Positions 35,027 through 48,371 of a stretch of DNA of 64,000 nucleotides are shown here, piece by piece. The stretch is from Chamaecyparis obtusa (lineage: Eukaryota > Streptophyta > Pinopsida > Cupressales > Cupressaceae): assembly GCA_027943335.1 (NCBI GenBank), contig BSBK01002085.1, positions 416,501-480,500 on the forward strand, written 5' to 3'. A model generated the notes under the pieces. It was not told the origin of the DNA. It saw only the letters and a program-made list of their open reading frames with translations, and made no database searches. How positions within the stretch are numbered: the stretch's first letter is position 1; each line of letters opens with the position of its first letter. A program made the translations under genes and the position numbers.

Positions 35027-36690
35027 TGTAAAGGATAAAATATGGATGGGGTCCTAGAACAATGGTTTGCACATAAAAGAGACTCCAAAACCAATATTTA
35101 CACTTACATTTGAATTGTATTGATATGGAAAGTAAATGTAAATGACTAATGTTGAAATGAAGAGATAAAGGTACTTACCTTTGAAAAAGAACTTGCTAAA
35201 AACCCTGTCAAACAGTCTCAGAAACTGTCTATTTTCGCGATCTTGAACCGAAACTACGAGATCTACAAAACCCATAAATCTTTTTCAATTCTAAAGAAGG
35301 TCATCTTTGATCCTCATAAAAGGTCAAAGGCTACATTTTTATTCTGATGGTCGATTCTAACTTTGTTTGCAGGTCCCAGAAGTTTTCCGAAAAGGGTATC
35401 CAAATCTGCTCTTAGATCTGAAATTCCGCACCTGTACCTACAAGAAAAAGAGGGTTTTTGTTGTTTGTTTGGGGGGTTTACCTTGGTCAAACCCTAGTTT
35501 GGAATCAACCTTAGTATTGAAATTGAAATGGAGAATGCTAGCAAGTAGTAGAAGTAGATCTAACAATGAAGCTATGATATTCAATAGGCATGCAAATTGT
35601 ATTTGAAATGTAATCAAGTATGTTAATATGAAAGCTTGAACATAATATAAATGTAAATCAAAATTCCATGATTGTATGCTTGGAATCCACCTCGAGGAAA
35701 GAATGAATGGATCTTGAAGATGCACAAAGGATCTTGAAGGAAGATCACACCATCATGATGGCTAGATCTAGGGCTTGAATGTTTGAATCCTTGGTCTTCA
35801 ATGGAGAACTTGGATGGAGAAGAGGACTTGAATGCTTGAATGGATGCTTGCTTGATCTTTCTTGATGAAATGATTTCTTGATCTCCTTGCTTGAGAGTGC
35901 TTGAACATGAAAACTTGATGCCTTGATCATGAAATTGCTTGAGATGAGATGGAGAAAATGAGAGAGGAAGGCCTCCTTTTATAGTGATCTAGGGCACAAT
36001 CCTATAGAGGGGCCACCTTGGGGAATTAAATTCCAATTAGGCCTCAAACCTTTAGGAATGGACCTAAATTAAATATAATTTAAGAGTTTACCATTTCGGA
36101 GACCAAAACAATGGACCCAGAAGCAGGAAAACAATTATTTTTGAAACTCGACAACCGGAGATCCTGAGACCTTGAAATTTGAACCCAGGGTCAAAGATGA
36201 GCTTGATCTTGACTGGGTCAGGGTCGAGGTCAAATTTGACCACTTTAGGTCATAATTGACCCTTTAGGTCATCATTGACCCCTTTAGGTCATCATTGACC
36301 TTGAGGTTATAGATTTCAGGGTTTTAGTCAAAGTGAGAAATAGGAGGTCCTGGGGGTGCCTGGAGACCTAGAAATGATGCCAGAACTGGGTAGAGTTCCA
36401 GGGAGAGGCACAAGATCCTATGATGAACATGATGAAGGCTAGGAGGACCTATTTGTAAGTCCTATCTAGAAAATAGAGCCATGGAAGAGGGAAATTAAGG
36501 AGAATCCTCAGGATCCTAACTCTAATTTCACCTAGAATGAAGGAATCAAGTGCAAAAAAGAAGTGGAAAGCGGGGAGAAATCTAGATCCAAGAAAAGATC
36601 AATCCAAGGCATTTGAAATGACCCCCAAACCACTTACTCAGAGGGCTAAATTCTCTTAACATGGAAGTGCTTCCATTTTAAGACGATATA
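35027..36690. mobile_element. 1.66-kb solo-LTR-like insertion in the 3' LTR
   Basis: The 5' LTR at the equivalent point reads continuously (CAATTATTATTAATT). Here GTAAT is duplicated at 35022-35026 and 36691-36695 around a segment starting TGTAAAGGATAAAATATGG and ending ACGATATA. A 5-bp duplication and a TG start suggest a solo LTR, with the usual terminal CA changed to TA. A TATA-like CCTTTTATAGTG lies near 35977. There are no coding domains. Confidence 0.65.
36243..36300. repeat. three copies of a 19-20-bp motif
   Basis: CTTTAGGTCATCATTGACC units in tandem inside the solo-LTR-like insertion. Confidence 0.85.
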
Positions 36691-37818
36691 GTAATTATTA
36701 TTAATTTTTTGAGTGTAGTTAGGAGGCCTTTTAGGAGTTGTCCTTAGGTGTGGCATGATTGTCTAGGGATGGATCTTTAGTTGAATGCTTTCCTTATGAC
36801 TCAAGAGAGAGATGTTTATGTTCATGGTTAGTTATGGGGCAGTTTAGGCCTATTTGTAGCTCTTTGGAGTGGTTTTGGAGATAGCCATCAGTTCACCACT
36901 AGTTGGGAGACCTTTACTAGTAGTTTGCTCATGGTTTCATGAAATTACATCCCTATTTTGGTGGGATTTGTTCTCATATCTTCCCCACATAGTTTATGCA
37001 TGGTTTTTGAAGATTTAGAGTAGTTATGGGGTAGTTTTGAGTGCTTTTTCAGTTGGACTTAGCTTGGTGGAGTTAGAGGAGCACTTAGACTTCAGTTTCT
37101 GAAAGTTTAGCTCCTGATTTTATGGGTTTTTCTTATGCATCTGACCCTTGGGGATTTGTGGCCTATATCATTATTTTTTGACCTCATTTGATGGACCTTC
37201 TTTTTGGCTCACACATTTTGCACATTGCATACTTGTGAGAAAATTGTAGGAGCTTTTTGTAGCAAAGATTTTTTAGCATTGATTATATTAATACAACGGG
37301 TCCTTCTCATTGGTTTGAGTGCAATATTGTGGATTTTCTTGCTTTTATGCTGTGTTATCTTGCATTTAAGCTATATTTCTTGTTTCATATTCAAATCTTG
37401 ATACTTGTTATTACATGTCTTTGTTTGTGTCCTAGTTCTTTGTAGAAAATTGGTGAAACCTAGTTTCCCTTTCAAAGCGAAAGATTCTAGGTCCTTGCAT
37501 AGAATCATTTTTGTAATTGCTTGTTTGTCTGAGTATTGAGAGCCATTAGTCTTTTGTGATTCATGTTGATTCATTCAAAGTTACATACAAATTGTTTGGT
37601 GTATCACCTCATTTGGTTTTTAGGTATTTATCTTTTTCTCATCCCTTTATCCCCACATATACATTTAGTTTTAGGTGATCACTATTTAAGAACCGACCTA
37701 TCTTCCAAAGATTCTTCTCTCATTTTAGGACAACCCACCACCCGAGAGAGTTTTCATATTTCAACATGATAGCTAGATTTCATTATCAAAACTAAATGCA
37801 CAATCTTGATTGACAACA

Positions 37819-40800
37819 TATACATTTATATGTCCACCCAAATTGATGATATGGAGACCATATAAGATGAATCTTATATTCATTAGAGATGGATCCCATA
37901 TCTGGAGGGGACTAGAGGAAATTGTTATAGTTTCCCTAGTTTGGAGATTATTATAATTTCATATATAGGTAGTATATATATTGATGCCATTCATATGCAT
38001 ACATGAGGCTTGGAAAGCATTTATTGCTTCCAAGAGATTCTTATGGGCAATGCTCTATGGCATGACATGTCAATAGCCCAGTTGCTTAGAGTGGATCTTA
38101 TATCCCTCAAGCCAAGAATTGATAATTCTGTGAAGCCCAACCTAGAGGCAGCCTTAAGAATCAAATCCCTCCCTTACTAACTTAGAGTAGAGTACGAGTC
38201 ATGAAAATATTGTGTAATATTTTATGCGAACATCAGTTTTGTAGGAAAGTATAAAAGTAGAATAAGAAGGGACATTACATAACCAATATTATTCATATAT
38301 CAAAATTTATATATTAATTGGTTGTTTACATACCATATAAAATATTAAAGATAAATAATAATTAAATTGTTATTATAATATATTAATAATAATAATATAT
38401 TATAAATATGATATATCAAGATATAAATTAACAAGAAAACTAATTATAAATAAATAAATCTATTATTAATAAAATATAAATATTTTATAAATCAAGAATA
38501 TATGTAACTAATAAACCAAAGGTCATAATCCATTGCCTCCAAATGACACACCGGTTTTGGAATAGTGATATAAAATTATCATCTTTTGATTAAGAGAAGA
38601 GATACAAAGGATATATGGAATTAGTCTACAAAAGATTAATGGAGAAATTTAAGTAAGGTCCCGACAAGGGACATTACATGATATATGCAAGTGCACCCAC
38701 CCAATTATAACTTCCCAAGATGAGGTTTGGTATTTCTCAAGGCTCTAAGTTGGTGAGGTTTGGAGGGTTTTTGACATTTGCAATTTCTTGTAACTGCCTA
38801 TATAGCTACGTTAACCATTAGAATATTAAAACCCTAATTACTTTATGTTGAATATTTGAAAATCATACTATTAAATCATATGTCAAAATGGCTTGAACTT
38901 TCTTGCCTTATGATCATGATTGATGAGTTTTATAATGCAATTCCAGATGCCACAAGGACCATTTTGGTCCCAGTAAAAAGGTGTAAAAAATCAAGTTTGA
39001 ATGTCTTCCCATTTTGTCTTTTAGTCCCAAATATATACAGTTTCAATTTCAAGACTTTTTGAGGTCAAGTTGTTTGGGAACAAAAAACATTTTAGCCAGG
39101 CCCATAAGGGGACACAACATATGTTATGACATCTTAAGTTTTGAATTGGCTGAGCTTGCAAGATTAGTTATTGGTGCCATATGGGTGTTGTTGTCCCTCT
39201 CCAAGGCTAAAAAATCTTAAGTCTTCTTAAAGTTTGCATTTGACATAAGGTAAAATAGAAATCCTTTTCGATTTAAATTTTAATTATCATAATCTAACTC
39301 ATTTGATGATTCAAATAATAATATATTTGATAATTTATTGGAAAGGATACATTAATGATACCAGAGCATCCATATTTGATGCAATTTCATTCATGATAGT
39401 GTTAGGGGGGTCATTGAGATAAACTTCAAAAGGTTAGATTAGGTGAATAAGCTTAGAAATTCAAATTCCATGTTTTCCCACCAAAACTAGTTTGAATTTC
39501 CTAAGTGAACTTTTTGGGTTTGTCCTTGGTAAGAATTTGTTCTCCAAAATTGATTTTGGGTTGATTAGTTTTAATAAGGTCTTTTGGACCATTTAAGCCA
39601 TGTGGACCTTAGGTTATGCCAAAATTGCAAAGTTGTCATGCAAGAAAAGTTACAAAGTTGTCATGGCAAGAGTAAATTTGAAAATTTGTCACTTGTAATT
39701 AGGTATAGGAGATAAGATTGATGAAATAAGGTTGGATCCACGAAGAGGATAGAAAAAAATAAGATTGTAAGAAGAAAACTTGGTTTTGATATGAGAATAA
39801 ATTGGTTTTATGAATTTTTCTTGCATTATAGTCTAAAACTTGAATTTGTATGACTTGTACAAGTTAGGTATGAACCTATACACATGTGGGGAAGATAGTT
39901 CTTTATCTTAGCTTTCATTTTCATTTGGTTTCAATAAATTTCATGGTGTTTTGACTAATATTCAACAAATTTTGTATGGACTATTCTAAACCCTACCTAG
40001 GGTTTCTAGTGAGCATGTTTAATAAAAAAACTTACCTTCCACCATTGGAAACTCATGAAGATTCATTGGAAGGTTTATTTATATGACTTCCAAAATTCCT
40101 CAAAATGATAAGTTGATATTTGTTTTCTTACATAGAATTTATGCATGACTATTACTCATGTTACAAAGTAGTAGACCTAAGAAAACCTAAGTAAAGGGAG
40201 AAGTTTGATGTTATTATGTTTTGATTTTGTTTGATTAGTGGAAGCATTGATTGTATAGACCCTGAATACATTTTGTAGGGCTTGAGTAGGTCTAATTTGC
40301 ATGAAAATGATTTAAGTTAGAAATGTATTATTGTTATGCCCATGTAAAGATAAATTTTAAGCCCTTGGAATTGAGGATTTGATGTGTTAATGCATGATAT
40401 GGGATATTAATTGTGAGTGATGTCTTGTAAGGTTGTGAAATACAAAGAAGAAGGTTTTATCAGTAAGTATTGAATGTAATTGAGCAATGATGACAAGAGT
40501 GAACTCCTAGTAGGCCTAGTGACAAGGTGTTTAGGAAATAACACCTAGGATACATCTAGTAGCATTGAAGAGACTATTGCTATAAGCATTGTTTGTAATT
40601 TGGGGGCAAAAGTTTAAATCACTTTTCATAAATTATTTACTTATATTATTGCAACATTCAATAATATTTTACAAAAAGAGACATTTAAATGTTAATGATG
40701 GGCCTCGTTTCAAATTTTACATGCAAAAGGGTTCCATCAATGAAAGAAGATAGGCATTTGAATTTTTGTGGGGTCCATTTTATAAATTCATGGGGCAAGA

Positions 40801-43271
40801 CAATATCCGTGGAGGATCAATGGAGGGAGAAATGAGCTCCATTGTTGGTCAAAGGTGTAAGTGGGCATATGAAAATGTATATAGCTAGCAACATTGGTGG
40901 ATCAATGGAGCCTTGAATAGCTCCATCAACCTATATGTTCCCTTCAATATGGATAAAATTCAAGTCCTAAATTCTTGCTTGGGCACCATGGGTTATGGTT
41001 TGCAATTTCCCAATAAATTTACCTTTCCATGCCAAAATATTAGCTACATAGGGATAATTTGAGGGCCCAGTTTCTTTATTTTCTTTTATCCATAATGAAC
41101 AACCAAGATGGGAACTCTTTCTGATTTTTATGACAAACTACTTCTATAACAAATGTCACTTATCATGTCTTCCCACAATAGAAATATTCTTCACCAATGC
41201 CAAACTATGCAAGCCACCATTTTTATTTTCTATTCTTTGTTTTGTCATGCAAGTTTTGTTTTTCCTATCTTCAATATATTAATTCATCTTCTAGCTAAGA
41301 AGATTTATGGAAAAGGGACATTTTTAGTTCCTACCATGGCTAGAAACTATTGCAAAGGCTCAAACCTTTAAATGACGATTATTAGTTCCTGCATTAGCCA
41401 TTCAAATGTCTCACATAATTTATACAACTTCTATCTACAATGTTTGAAGGTGAAAAGTTTCTATTTTTTATAGATCTTTTATGCAAGAATAATTTTGGCA
41501 AGCTCTGATTGGATTTCATTTGTGGCTACAGGTATTGAGGGCTTTTTTCAACATTTTGAGACAAGAGAATGCATGATTCTTGAGGTGTGATGACAAAAAG
41601 TTAGGAGAAGGATGCAAGTTAATTTGGTAACTTGCATTTGGAAACACATGTTACCAAGTGTCCTGCATGTAGACCTTGCATGGAAGTAAATATTGTTGAC
41701 ACATGACTTTTCAATACAAATGTCTGGGGAGGTCCTTGCCTACGTTTTTCTAACATGTATGCTACTGCAACATTTCCAGCGCCATTCCTAACAAAAAAAA
41801 TCCTTTTGTGAGTTTTGATATGATGGATTCCTACATTTTACATATGTTCTATTGAGGTTATTCTAGGGAACATATAGGATACTTAGAACATATTAGAATT
41901 GTCTTATGCATAATGATCAATAATATTTTGACAGAAATATTTATTATCTTGCAATTAAATTGATTTTTATATCTTTATATCTGTGTTTCACAACATGGAT
42001 ATCTATTGCGAGAAGGCTCTATGATTTGTATGTGTTCATAGTAGGGTTTTATAACCAATTTGTGTGTATGTCCCCTGTGATGCCATCTTTTAGAGAGGTT
42101 GTTTGGCAAGTTTTATTGGGTGATTTGTCTCTTCACCAAGGTTTGTTATTTTCTTTTTCCTCTCTTTGGGTATGTTGGATGTTCATGTGGAGTTTGTCTG
42201 TGCATTTCTTTGGAAGCTAGTTACTATAGATAGCTCAGGGTTTCTAACTAGGGAACCCTTTTATAGGGCTTAGTGTTTGATCCACAACTTATGTTTTGAT
42301 GACTTGATGCATTATTTCTCAACTTGGTCAAGTATATCTTCAATCTGTAAGGAATCATTGACATTGGTGAAAGACATTCTAGAATGACTATTTTGTGAGA
42401 TTTGTTAAAAAATATGAGGTATGCTACTTGGAGATTTAGAACCAGGTGATATACTTCTTGTTACCTGATAATTGTGATTCTTCTTTGGCAGGGTTTGCAA
42501 AAGCATATGTTTTTCAAGAGGTTATTTGTGTGTCTAAATAATGGATAATGAAATGGGATTTCAACATGATTAAAAATAAACTGTTAGCTATCTATCATCA
42601 GATGGAGAAGTTTAGGGATATTTATCTCAACTTGAGGTTGATAGTCAAGAGTTTACTTGTCATCCATCCTTTGTCAAAGCTGGAGGTCACCAACAATTTT
42701 AATTTCCCATAACTATAACACTAGATTTTGGGCTAGCCCATCAAGTGCATGTACATAATTGATGGAATAAAGTTTTAACAACTAGATGACTGTAAGAAAG
42801 GACCAATATATAACTTTATGAAGAATATATGTGGCAAGGGTTCTTGGAAAGGGTTTTTTGGATGGCGCTCATGATGTTGTTGGTTACAACCAAAGGCTTT
42901 GTTGAAGGGAAAGGGCTATGCAAATTGTCAAAGACCATATCCTATGGACAAGGATAACTAATAGTAGACTCCAGAACTAAAAAATTCAAAATTTTCAAGT
43001 TTATCTCATTCCATTTCAAGCTCGATCTTGTACTACAACTTGTTAAATACCAATATTATATAATGCTCAATCAATTATATAGTTTACGATTCTTTATTGA
43101 CTAGTTGGATACAAGTCCTCAAGTATTGCAATTAAATCTTTGGAGACACTATTAGCATTAGAGTTGTGGATCATGTATTGGAATTATTTCAATACTCCAT
43201 TCCCAATCCAATAGTCACCTAGTGTTCTCTTAGATAAGTATTGCTAGTTAAATCTAGTGAGAAGCCATTAG
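37819..43271. other. 5.4 kb without recognisable genes
   Basis: No ORF has recognisable content. About 38290-38520 is a TAATAATA-type AT-rich block. A primer-site-like TGATACCAGAGCA at about 39356 has no LTR partner. It looks like old, eroded repeat or intergenic DNA. Confidence 0.5.
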
Positions 43272-43952
43272 TGCTTGATGTAGGAGCATCTCGGGTCCTT
43301 GGCAATCCTATGTCACCAAAAAGATTTTGAAGTTTGTTTGTGTTGCTTGGTTCCTTCTTTGATCGAGTTGGCTCAGTAGTTGGTCAGTTTCCTTTGGTTA
43401 TCGAGTTTGGTCGGTTATCTCCTGGGTGGTCAGTTGTTTCACTAGTGCTCGACGATGCTTGTCTATTACTCGATCATCCCTTCTTATCGAGTAGTTTATT
43501 TTAAGTTTCTGTTGAGGCCAAATTATGCATTGATTATGGGTCACAAATTTAATGCTGGTATCCATCATTGGGAAGCATGTGGTCCTAGATCTAACTGTTC
43601 CTTCCATTGATTGTGGATCTGAAGGCTGACTCAGTTTGGTAGTCTCTTGTATAAGTATAGATGTTTGGTTAGAGTTTAGGGAGTTAGTTTTTTGATAGAA
43701 AATAGAAGATAGTAGAATCTAGATTGTTGGAAGATCCTCACATGTTGGAGGACCTCTGTAATTCATTGTAATATCTGGCCATAACCAAGAAGGCCTTATA
43801 GCCTGACATGTATGAATCAATTTGAGTTAATATACGAATGATCCTACTTTCTCTCTCTCACTGTGTTATTTTTGCTTTCGCATGTTGTTGAGAAAGGTGG
43901 ATTAGGTAGGGTGTGCTATTGTTTGGCCCCTTCTACCCCTCTCCTTATGTCA
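43272..43952 (+). repeat. 5' LTR of the chromovirus
   Basis: Starts TGCTTGATG and ends TTATGTCA. A TATA-like GTATAAGTATAG lies at about 43650. Pairs with 48546-49223. Confidence 0.88.
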
Positions 43953-43954
43953 GG

Positions 43955-43967
43955 TGGTATCAGAGAG
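43955..43967 (+). other. primer-binding site of the chromovirus
   Basis: TGGTATCAGAGAG, two bases after the LTR. It is complementary to the 3' end of initiator-Met tRNA over TGGTATCAGAG. Confidence 0.85.
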
Positions 43968-44089
43968 AGGTGAGATTTGGATCCAGGTCTGCAGATCTAG
44001 GTTTGTAGGTTCTTTCTTGTGAAGCCCTAGTTGAATTATTGTTGGGTGGCAAATTATGATCTGACCTACAATTGCAAAGGGTTTTCAAG

Positions 44090-45075
44090 ATGGTTTATGG
44101 GATGCGAGAAGTGGATCCAGCATTGGCAGGCATGTTGAGACAACTTGCTGCTAGATTAGAAGTTGTTGAAACAACCCAGAGAAGAGGCAGACATCTTGAA
44201 GATGTTAGTGATGATGAAATTGAAGTGGAACAAGGTGAAGTAGAACTTGCACCTGTGATTGATCAGGGTGAGGAAAGATTCTTGAAGAATTTGACAAGTT
44301 TGAAGTCGACACCACATTTCAATCCTCCTGAGTATAGTGGGAAATTGGATTCTGATGAATTTATGGATTGGATCACTGAGATGGAGAAATATTTTGAGTA
44401 TGAAAATGTATCTGAAGAAAAGAGGGTGAAAATTGTAGGCACAAAGTTGAAAGGTCACGCATCCTTGTGGTGGAAGCATTTATAGTTGGATTAGAAAAAG
44501 AAAGGCAAAGACAAAATCAAGGTATGGAATAAAATGGTAAACAAATTGAAAGGAAAGTTCTTACCTTGTGATTATCAGATTAACCTAGTTAGGCAAATGC
44601 AAAGTCTAAGACATAAAGATAGCTTGGTAAAAGAATATACTGAGGAATTCTATAGATTAGATATTAGATCTAGACATGATGAAGATGAGGTGGAAAGAAT
44701 TGCTAGATATCTGAATGGTTTGAGAGTTTCCATCCAAGAGGAAATCAGTTTGGTCAAATTGGAGAACATTGAAGAGGCTTATCAATTTGCATTGAAAGAT
44801 GAGGAGAAATTGAACAAGAGACATGAGCAAAGACAAAGAGGTTGAGGTGGTAGATTCCTTAGAGGAAGAGGTAGATCTAATGGTGAAAGTGGAAGATCTA
44901 AACCATAAAAGACAAATCTGGATAAAGGCATGACCAAGTGGAAAGGTGAAAGTTTAGAGTAGTAACTACCAAGGTGGTTATAACAGAGGTAATTTTTGAG
45001 GAACTTGTTATAATTTTGGAGAAGGACATAGATCTTTTGAATGTACACATGCTCGTAAGAAGGCTGGTAGTAGTA
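44090..45075 (+). pseudogene. chromovirus gag
   Basis: The ATG at 44090 starts MVYGMREVDPALAGMLRQLA. The gag core follows with HFNPPEYSGKLDSDEFMDWI, KLKGHASLWWKHL and WNKMVNKLKGKFLPCDY. There are two TAGs around 44485-44500. An RGRG-type basic stretch precedes a frameshift near 44945, after which the zinc knuckle reads CYNFGEGHRSFEC, with the second Cys replaced by Phe. It encodes the nucleocapsid and capsid precursor. Broken, and the knuckle is impaired. Confidence 0.85.
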
Positions 45076-45083
45076 GAAATGCT

Positions 45084-45510
45084 TTGGTGCAAGAGGAGTC
45101 ACCAAATGAACCTAAGAAGGAAAACAACTTGATGGTAAGAAGAGCACTATGGAATGAAGGTAAAAAGGAAGATCTGGTAAGGAAAAGTTTGTTCAAGACC
45201 AGATGTAGAATTTTTGACAAATTTTGGAAGGTAATCATTGACAGTGGTAGCTCGGAGAATCTGGCATCTGAGGAAATGGTCACAAAGCTACAGTTGAAAA
45301 GGTTGGAACATCCAAAACCCTATCAGATTTCATGGATCAAAGATGAGCATACACTCTTGGTAAGTGAACAATGTTATGTGAATTTGAAAATTGGAAAGTA
45401 CTATGATAAGGTGTTGTGTGATATCATGCCTATGGATTGTTGTCATATTTTGTTGGGTAGACCTTGGCAATATGATAGACATGATATATATGATGGGAGA
45501 TTATAGAAGT
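45084..45510 (+). pseudogene. chromovirus protease
   Basis: VIIDSGSSENLASEEMV gives the intact retropepsin motif DSGS. MPMDCCHILLGRPWQYDR is the conserved C-terminal ILLGRPW block of Ty3 proteases. The frame is open from 45084 to a TAG at about 45504, after which the same frame continues towards the reverse transcriptase. Confidence 0.88.
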
Positions 45511-45629
45511 ATACTATTGTGGCTAATGGAAGAAAACAAATCTTGTTACCTTTGATGGAAGAAACTGTTAGTAATGTTTGCACATTTGTGAAAGTTTTTT
45601 TGATGGAAGGAAGATAGTTTGTTAAGGAT

Positions 45630-46640
45630 TTGAAGAATAATGATGTATGCTTTGCTATGATTCCTAACAAACCAAGTAAGAAAATAGAGGATAGTGTTCC
45701 TGAGGAGATTGATAAGTTACTCATCGATTATAGTGATATCATTTATGATAATCTACCTGATGGTTTTCCATTGAAGAGAAGTATTGATCATTGCATGGAT
45801 CTAATCCCTGGAGCTACTTTATCAAATAAGGCACCTCATTGGTTGACACCTACTGCGAATCAAGAATTGAATAGACAGATTCAAGAGTTGCTAGATAAAG
45901 GTTTGATCAGAGAAAGTTTGAGTCCTTGTGTAGTACCTGTAGTATTGGCATTGAAGAAGAATGGAGAATGGAGAATGTGTACTGATTCTAGATCAATTAA
46001 TAAGATAACAATGAAGTATACGTTTCCTATACTGAGAATGCATGACATAATGGATATTTTGACTGGAGAAAAGTATTTCACAAAGATTGATTTGAAAAGT
46101 GGGTATCATCAGATCAAAATCATAGAAGGTGATGAATGGAAGATTGCTTTCAAGACAAAAGAAGGTTTGTATGAGTGGTTGGTTATGCCTTTTGGTTTAA
46201 CTAATACACTGAGTACTTTTATGAGGTTGATGAATGAAGTTTTGAAGAAATTCTTTGGTAAGTTTGTGATTGTATATCTTGATGATATTTTGATATTCAG
46301 TAAGCCCAAAGAAGAACATTTGTTGTATGTTAGACAAGTTTTACAGAGATTGAAAGAAGAAAAGTTGTTGATAAATTTGAAAAAGTGTTCATTTATGAAA
46401 GAGGAGATTGTGTATTTGGAATTTGTAATTTTAGTTGACAGTTTGAAAATGGATCCTAAAAAGGTTGAAGCTATTCTGAATTGGCCTACACCTGTGAATG
46501 CTAGTGAGGTAAGATCATTTCATGGTTTGGAAAGTTTTTACCAAAAGTTCATAAGGAATTTTAGTTCAATTTGTAATGCTATGAATGAGACTATGAGAGG
46601 AGATAAAAGAAAATTCAAGTGGACACATGGAGCTGATTAG
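45630..46640 (+). pseudogene. chromovirus reverse transcriptase
   Basis: Uninterrupted for 336 codons. It shows IDHCMDLIPGATLSNKAPHW, the ELLDKGLIRESLSPCVVPV block, KKNGEWRMCTDSRSINKIT, IDLKSGYHQI, the catalytic IVYLDDILIFSK (about 46270-46305) and VEAILNWPTPVNASEVRSFHG. It copies element RNA into DNA. The domain itself has all canonical motifs; the polyprotein is broken upstream (45504) and downstream (46638). Confidence 0.93.
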
Positions 46641-47250
46641 AGTTTTGAGACCTTGAAGCAAAAGGTTGCTGAATTGCCTATTTTGGCATTGCCTGATTTC
46701 AATAAGGTATTTCAAGTGGAATGTGATGCAAGTGGAGCTGTGTTGAGTCAAGAAGGTAAACCTGTTGCTTTCTTTAGTGAAAATTTGAATGATGCTAGAA
46801 GGAAATATTATGTGTATGATCAAGAATTCTATGCTATTGTTCAAGAACTAAAGAAATTGAGACATTATTTGATACTGAGTGAATTAGTGTTGTATACTAA
46901 TCATAAGGCTTTACAATACTTGGGTAGTCAGAATAAGTTGAATCAAAGACATATGAAATGGGTTGAGTATTTGCAAAGTTACACATTTGTGATAAAACAT
47001 AAAAGTGGAGTCACTAACAGAGTTGCTGATGTATTGAGTAGAAGAAGATCTTTGATGATCGAGATGAAAATTGAAGTTCTTGGTTTTGATGAGATGAGAG
47101 ATTTGTATGAAATTGATCTTGATTTTTCTAAGCCGTGGAGAAAGTGCAGAGTACCTATTCAAGATCAACCGAGTACAAAATGGGAAGAATATTTCATTCA
47201 AGAAGGTATGTTGTTTAAAGGTATTCAGTTGTGTACACTGAGAGGATAAA
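46641..47250 (+). pseudogene. chromovirus RNase H and integrase linker
   Basis: Follows a TAG at 46638. LPDFNKVFQVECDASGAVLSQ has the first catalytic Asp, KPVAFFSENLNDARRKYYVYDQEFYAIVQELK the Glu region, and LYTNHKALQYL and HKSGVTNRVADVLSRR the rest. 198 codons are open, and TAA lies at about 47249. Confidence 0.9.
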
Positions 47251-48371
47251 TGACAACTAATTTGATAAAGGAGAAACATAGTAGTGGTTTGGCTGGACAT
47301 TTTGGTATTGATGAGACTTTGAATTTTCTTAAGGAGAAATAATTTTGGCCATAGTTGTATAAAGATGTTTAGAAATTTGTGAAAATTTGTGGAATTTGTC
47401 AAGTTGCAAAAGGAGTAAGTTAGAATAATGGATTGTATACACTAATTTTTGTACCTAAGGAACCTTGGACTGACATCAGTATGGATTTTTTTCTTGGCTT
47501 ACCGAAGACAGTAAGAGGGAATGATTCTATATTTGTTGTGGTAGATAGATTTTCAAAGATGACATATTTTATACCTTTTAGAAAGACATCAGATGCAATA
47601 CATGTAGTAGATCTTTTCTTTAAGGAAATTGTCAGATTGCATGGATTACTGAGGAGTATTATCTCTGACTGAGATAGTAAATTTGTTGGATACTTTTGGA
47701 AGACCCTTTGGAGAAAGTTTGGCATTGAGTTGAAATATAGTTCTACATTTCACCCACAAACCAATGGATAGACATAAGTTGTAAATAGAAGTTTGGGAAA
47801 TCTTTTGAGATGTTTAGTTGGAGACACACCTAGTAATTGAGATTCTATGTTGGCACAAGAAGAGTTTGCATACAATAATTCAGTGAATAGGAGTACTGGA
47901 AAAATACCCTTTGAGATTGTGAATGGCATACAACCAAGATGTATATATGATTTGAGAGACATTGCTGATGAAAGTAAGAGAAGTGCTGAAGGAGTAAAAT
48001 TTGCTGAGTACATGAAGACATTGCATGAAGATGTGAAAATCAAGCTGGAAGAGAGTAATCAGAAATACAAAGACAGAGCTGATAGATTAAGGAGACATAA
48101 AACTTTTGATGCTGGTGATGAAGTGATGGTTCATTTGAAGAAAGGTCGATTTCCTGTTGGAACATATGGGAAGCTGAAGATGAAGAAGTTTGGACCTTGC
48201 AAGATTTTGAAGAAATTTGACAGTGGAAATGCATATGAGATTGAGTTACCTGATGGCATGGACATATCACTGATTTTCAACATTGCTAATTTATATGAGT
48301 ATCATGAACCTGATGAAGACATGATAGTACTGATGGAGTATCCTAAGAATCAGAACGAAGAAGTTGAGTAG
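47250..48371 (+). pseudogene. chromovirus integrase
   Basis: The HHCC part is HSSGLAGHFGIDETLNF and CGICQVAKG. Core Asp residues lie in [14 protein letters not shown] and IISD(stop)DSKF. The expected catalytic Glu region reads HPQTNG(stop)T(stop)VVNRSL, so a TAA falls at or next to the catalytic Glu. The C-terminal part has the GPY/F-type module (KKFGPCKILKKFDSGNAYEIELP region). At least seven in-frame stops occur, most explainable as C-to-T or G-to-A changes at Gln, Arg or Trp codons. Confidence 0.9.

Larger units (their letters stand above)
22594..37818 (+). mobile_element. Ty3-type LTR retrotransposon with dual RNase H (Tat-like)
   Basis: Positions 22594-23815 match 34930-37818 closely once an insertion at 35027-36690 is removed (about 1.22 kb each). 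They are direct repeats flanking a gag-pol internal region on the plus strand. The 3' copy appears to start at 34250 with TGTTGT and ends ACAACA at 37818, a perfect inverted LTR terminus, with a purine-rich tract just before it. The first 680 bases of that LTR have no counterpart at the 5' end, so the 5' LTR is truncated or the boundary differs. Domain order is gag, protease, archaeal-type RNase H, reverse transcriptase, Ty3 RNase H, integrase, then a 4-kb non-coding tail. Confidence 0.85.
34250..37818 (+). repeat. 3' LTR of the Tat-like element, interrupted
   Basis: Starts TGTTGT and ends ACAACA. It is split by the insertion at 35027-36690 with GTAAT on both sides. The uninterrupted LTR would be about 1.9 kb. 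The part after 34930 pairs with the 5' LTR. Confidence 0.7.

Noticed and set aside
39356..39368. TGATACCAGAGCA resembling an iMet primer-binding site
   Set aside because: No LTR pair, polypurine tract or coding remnant around it.
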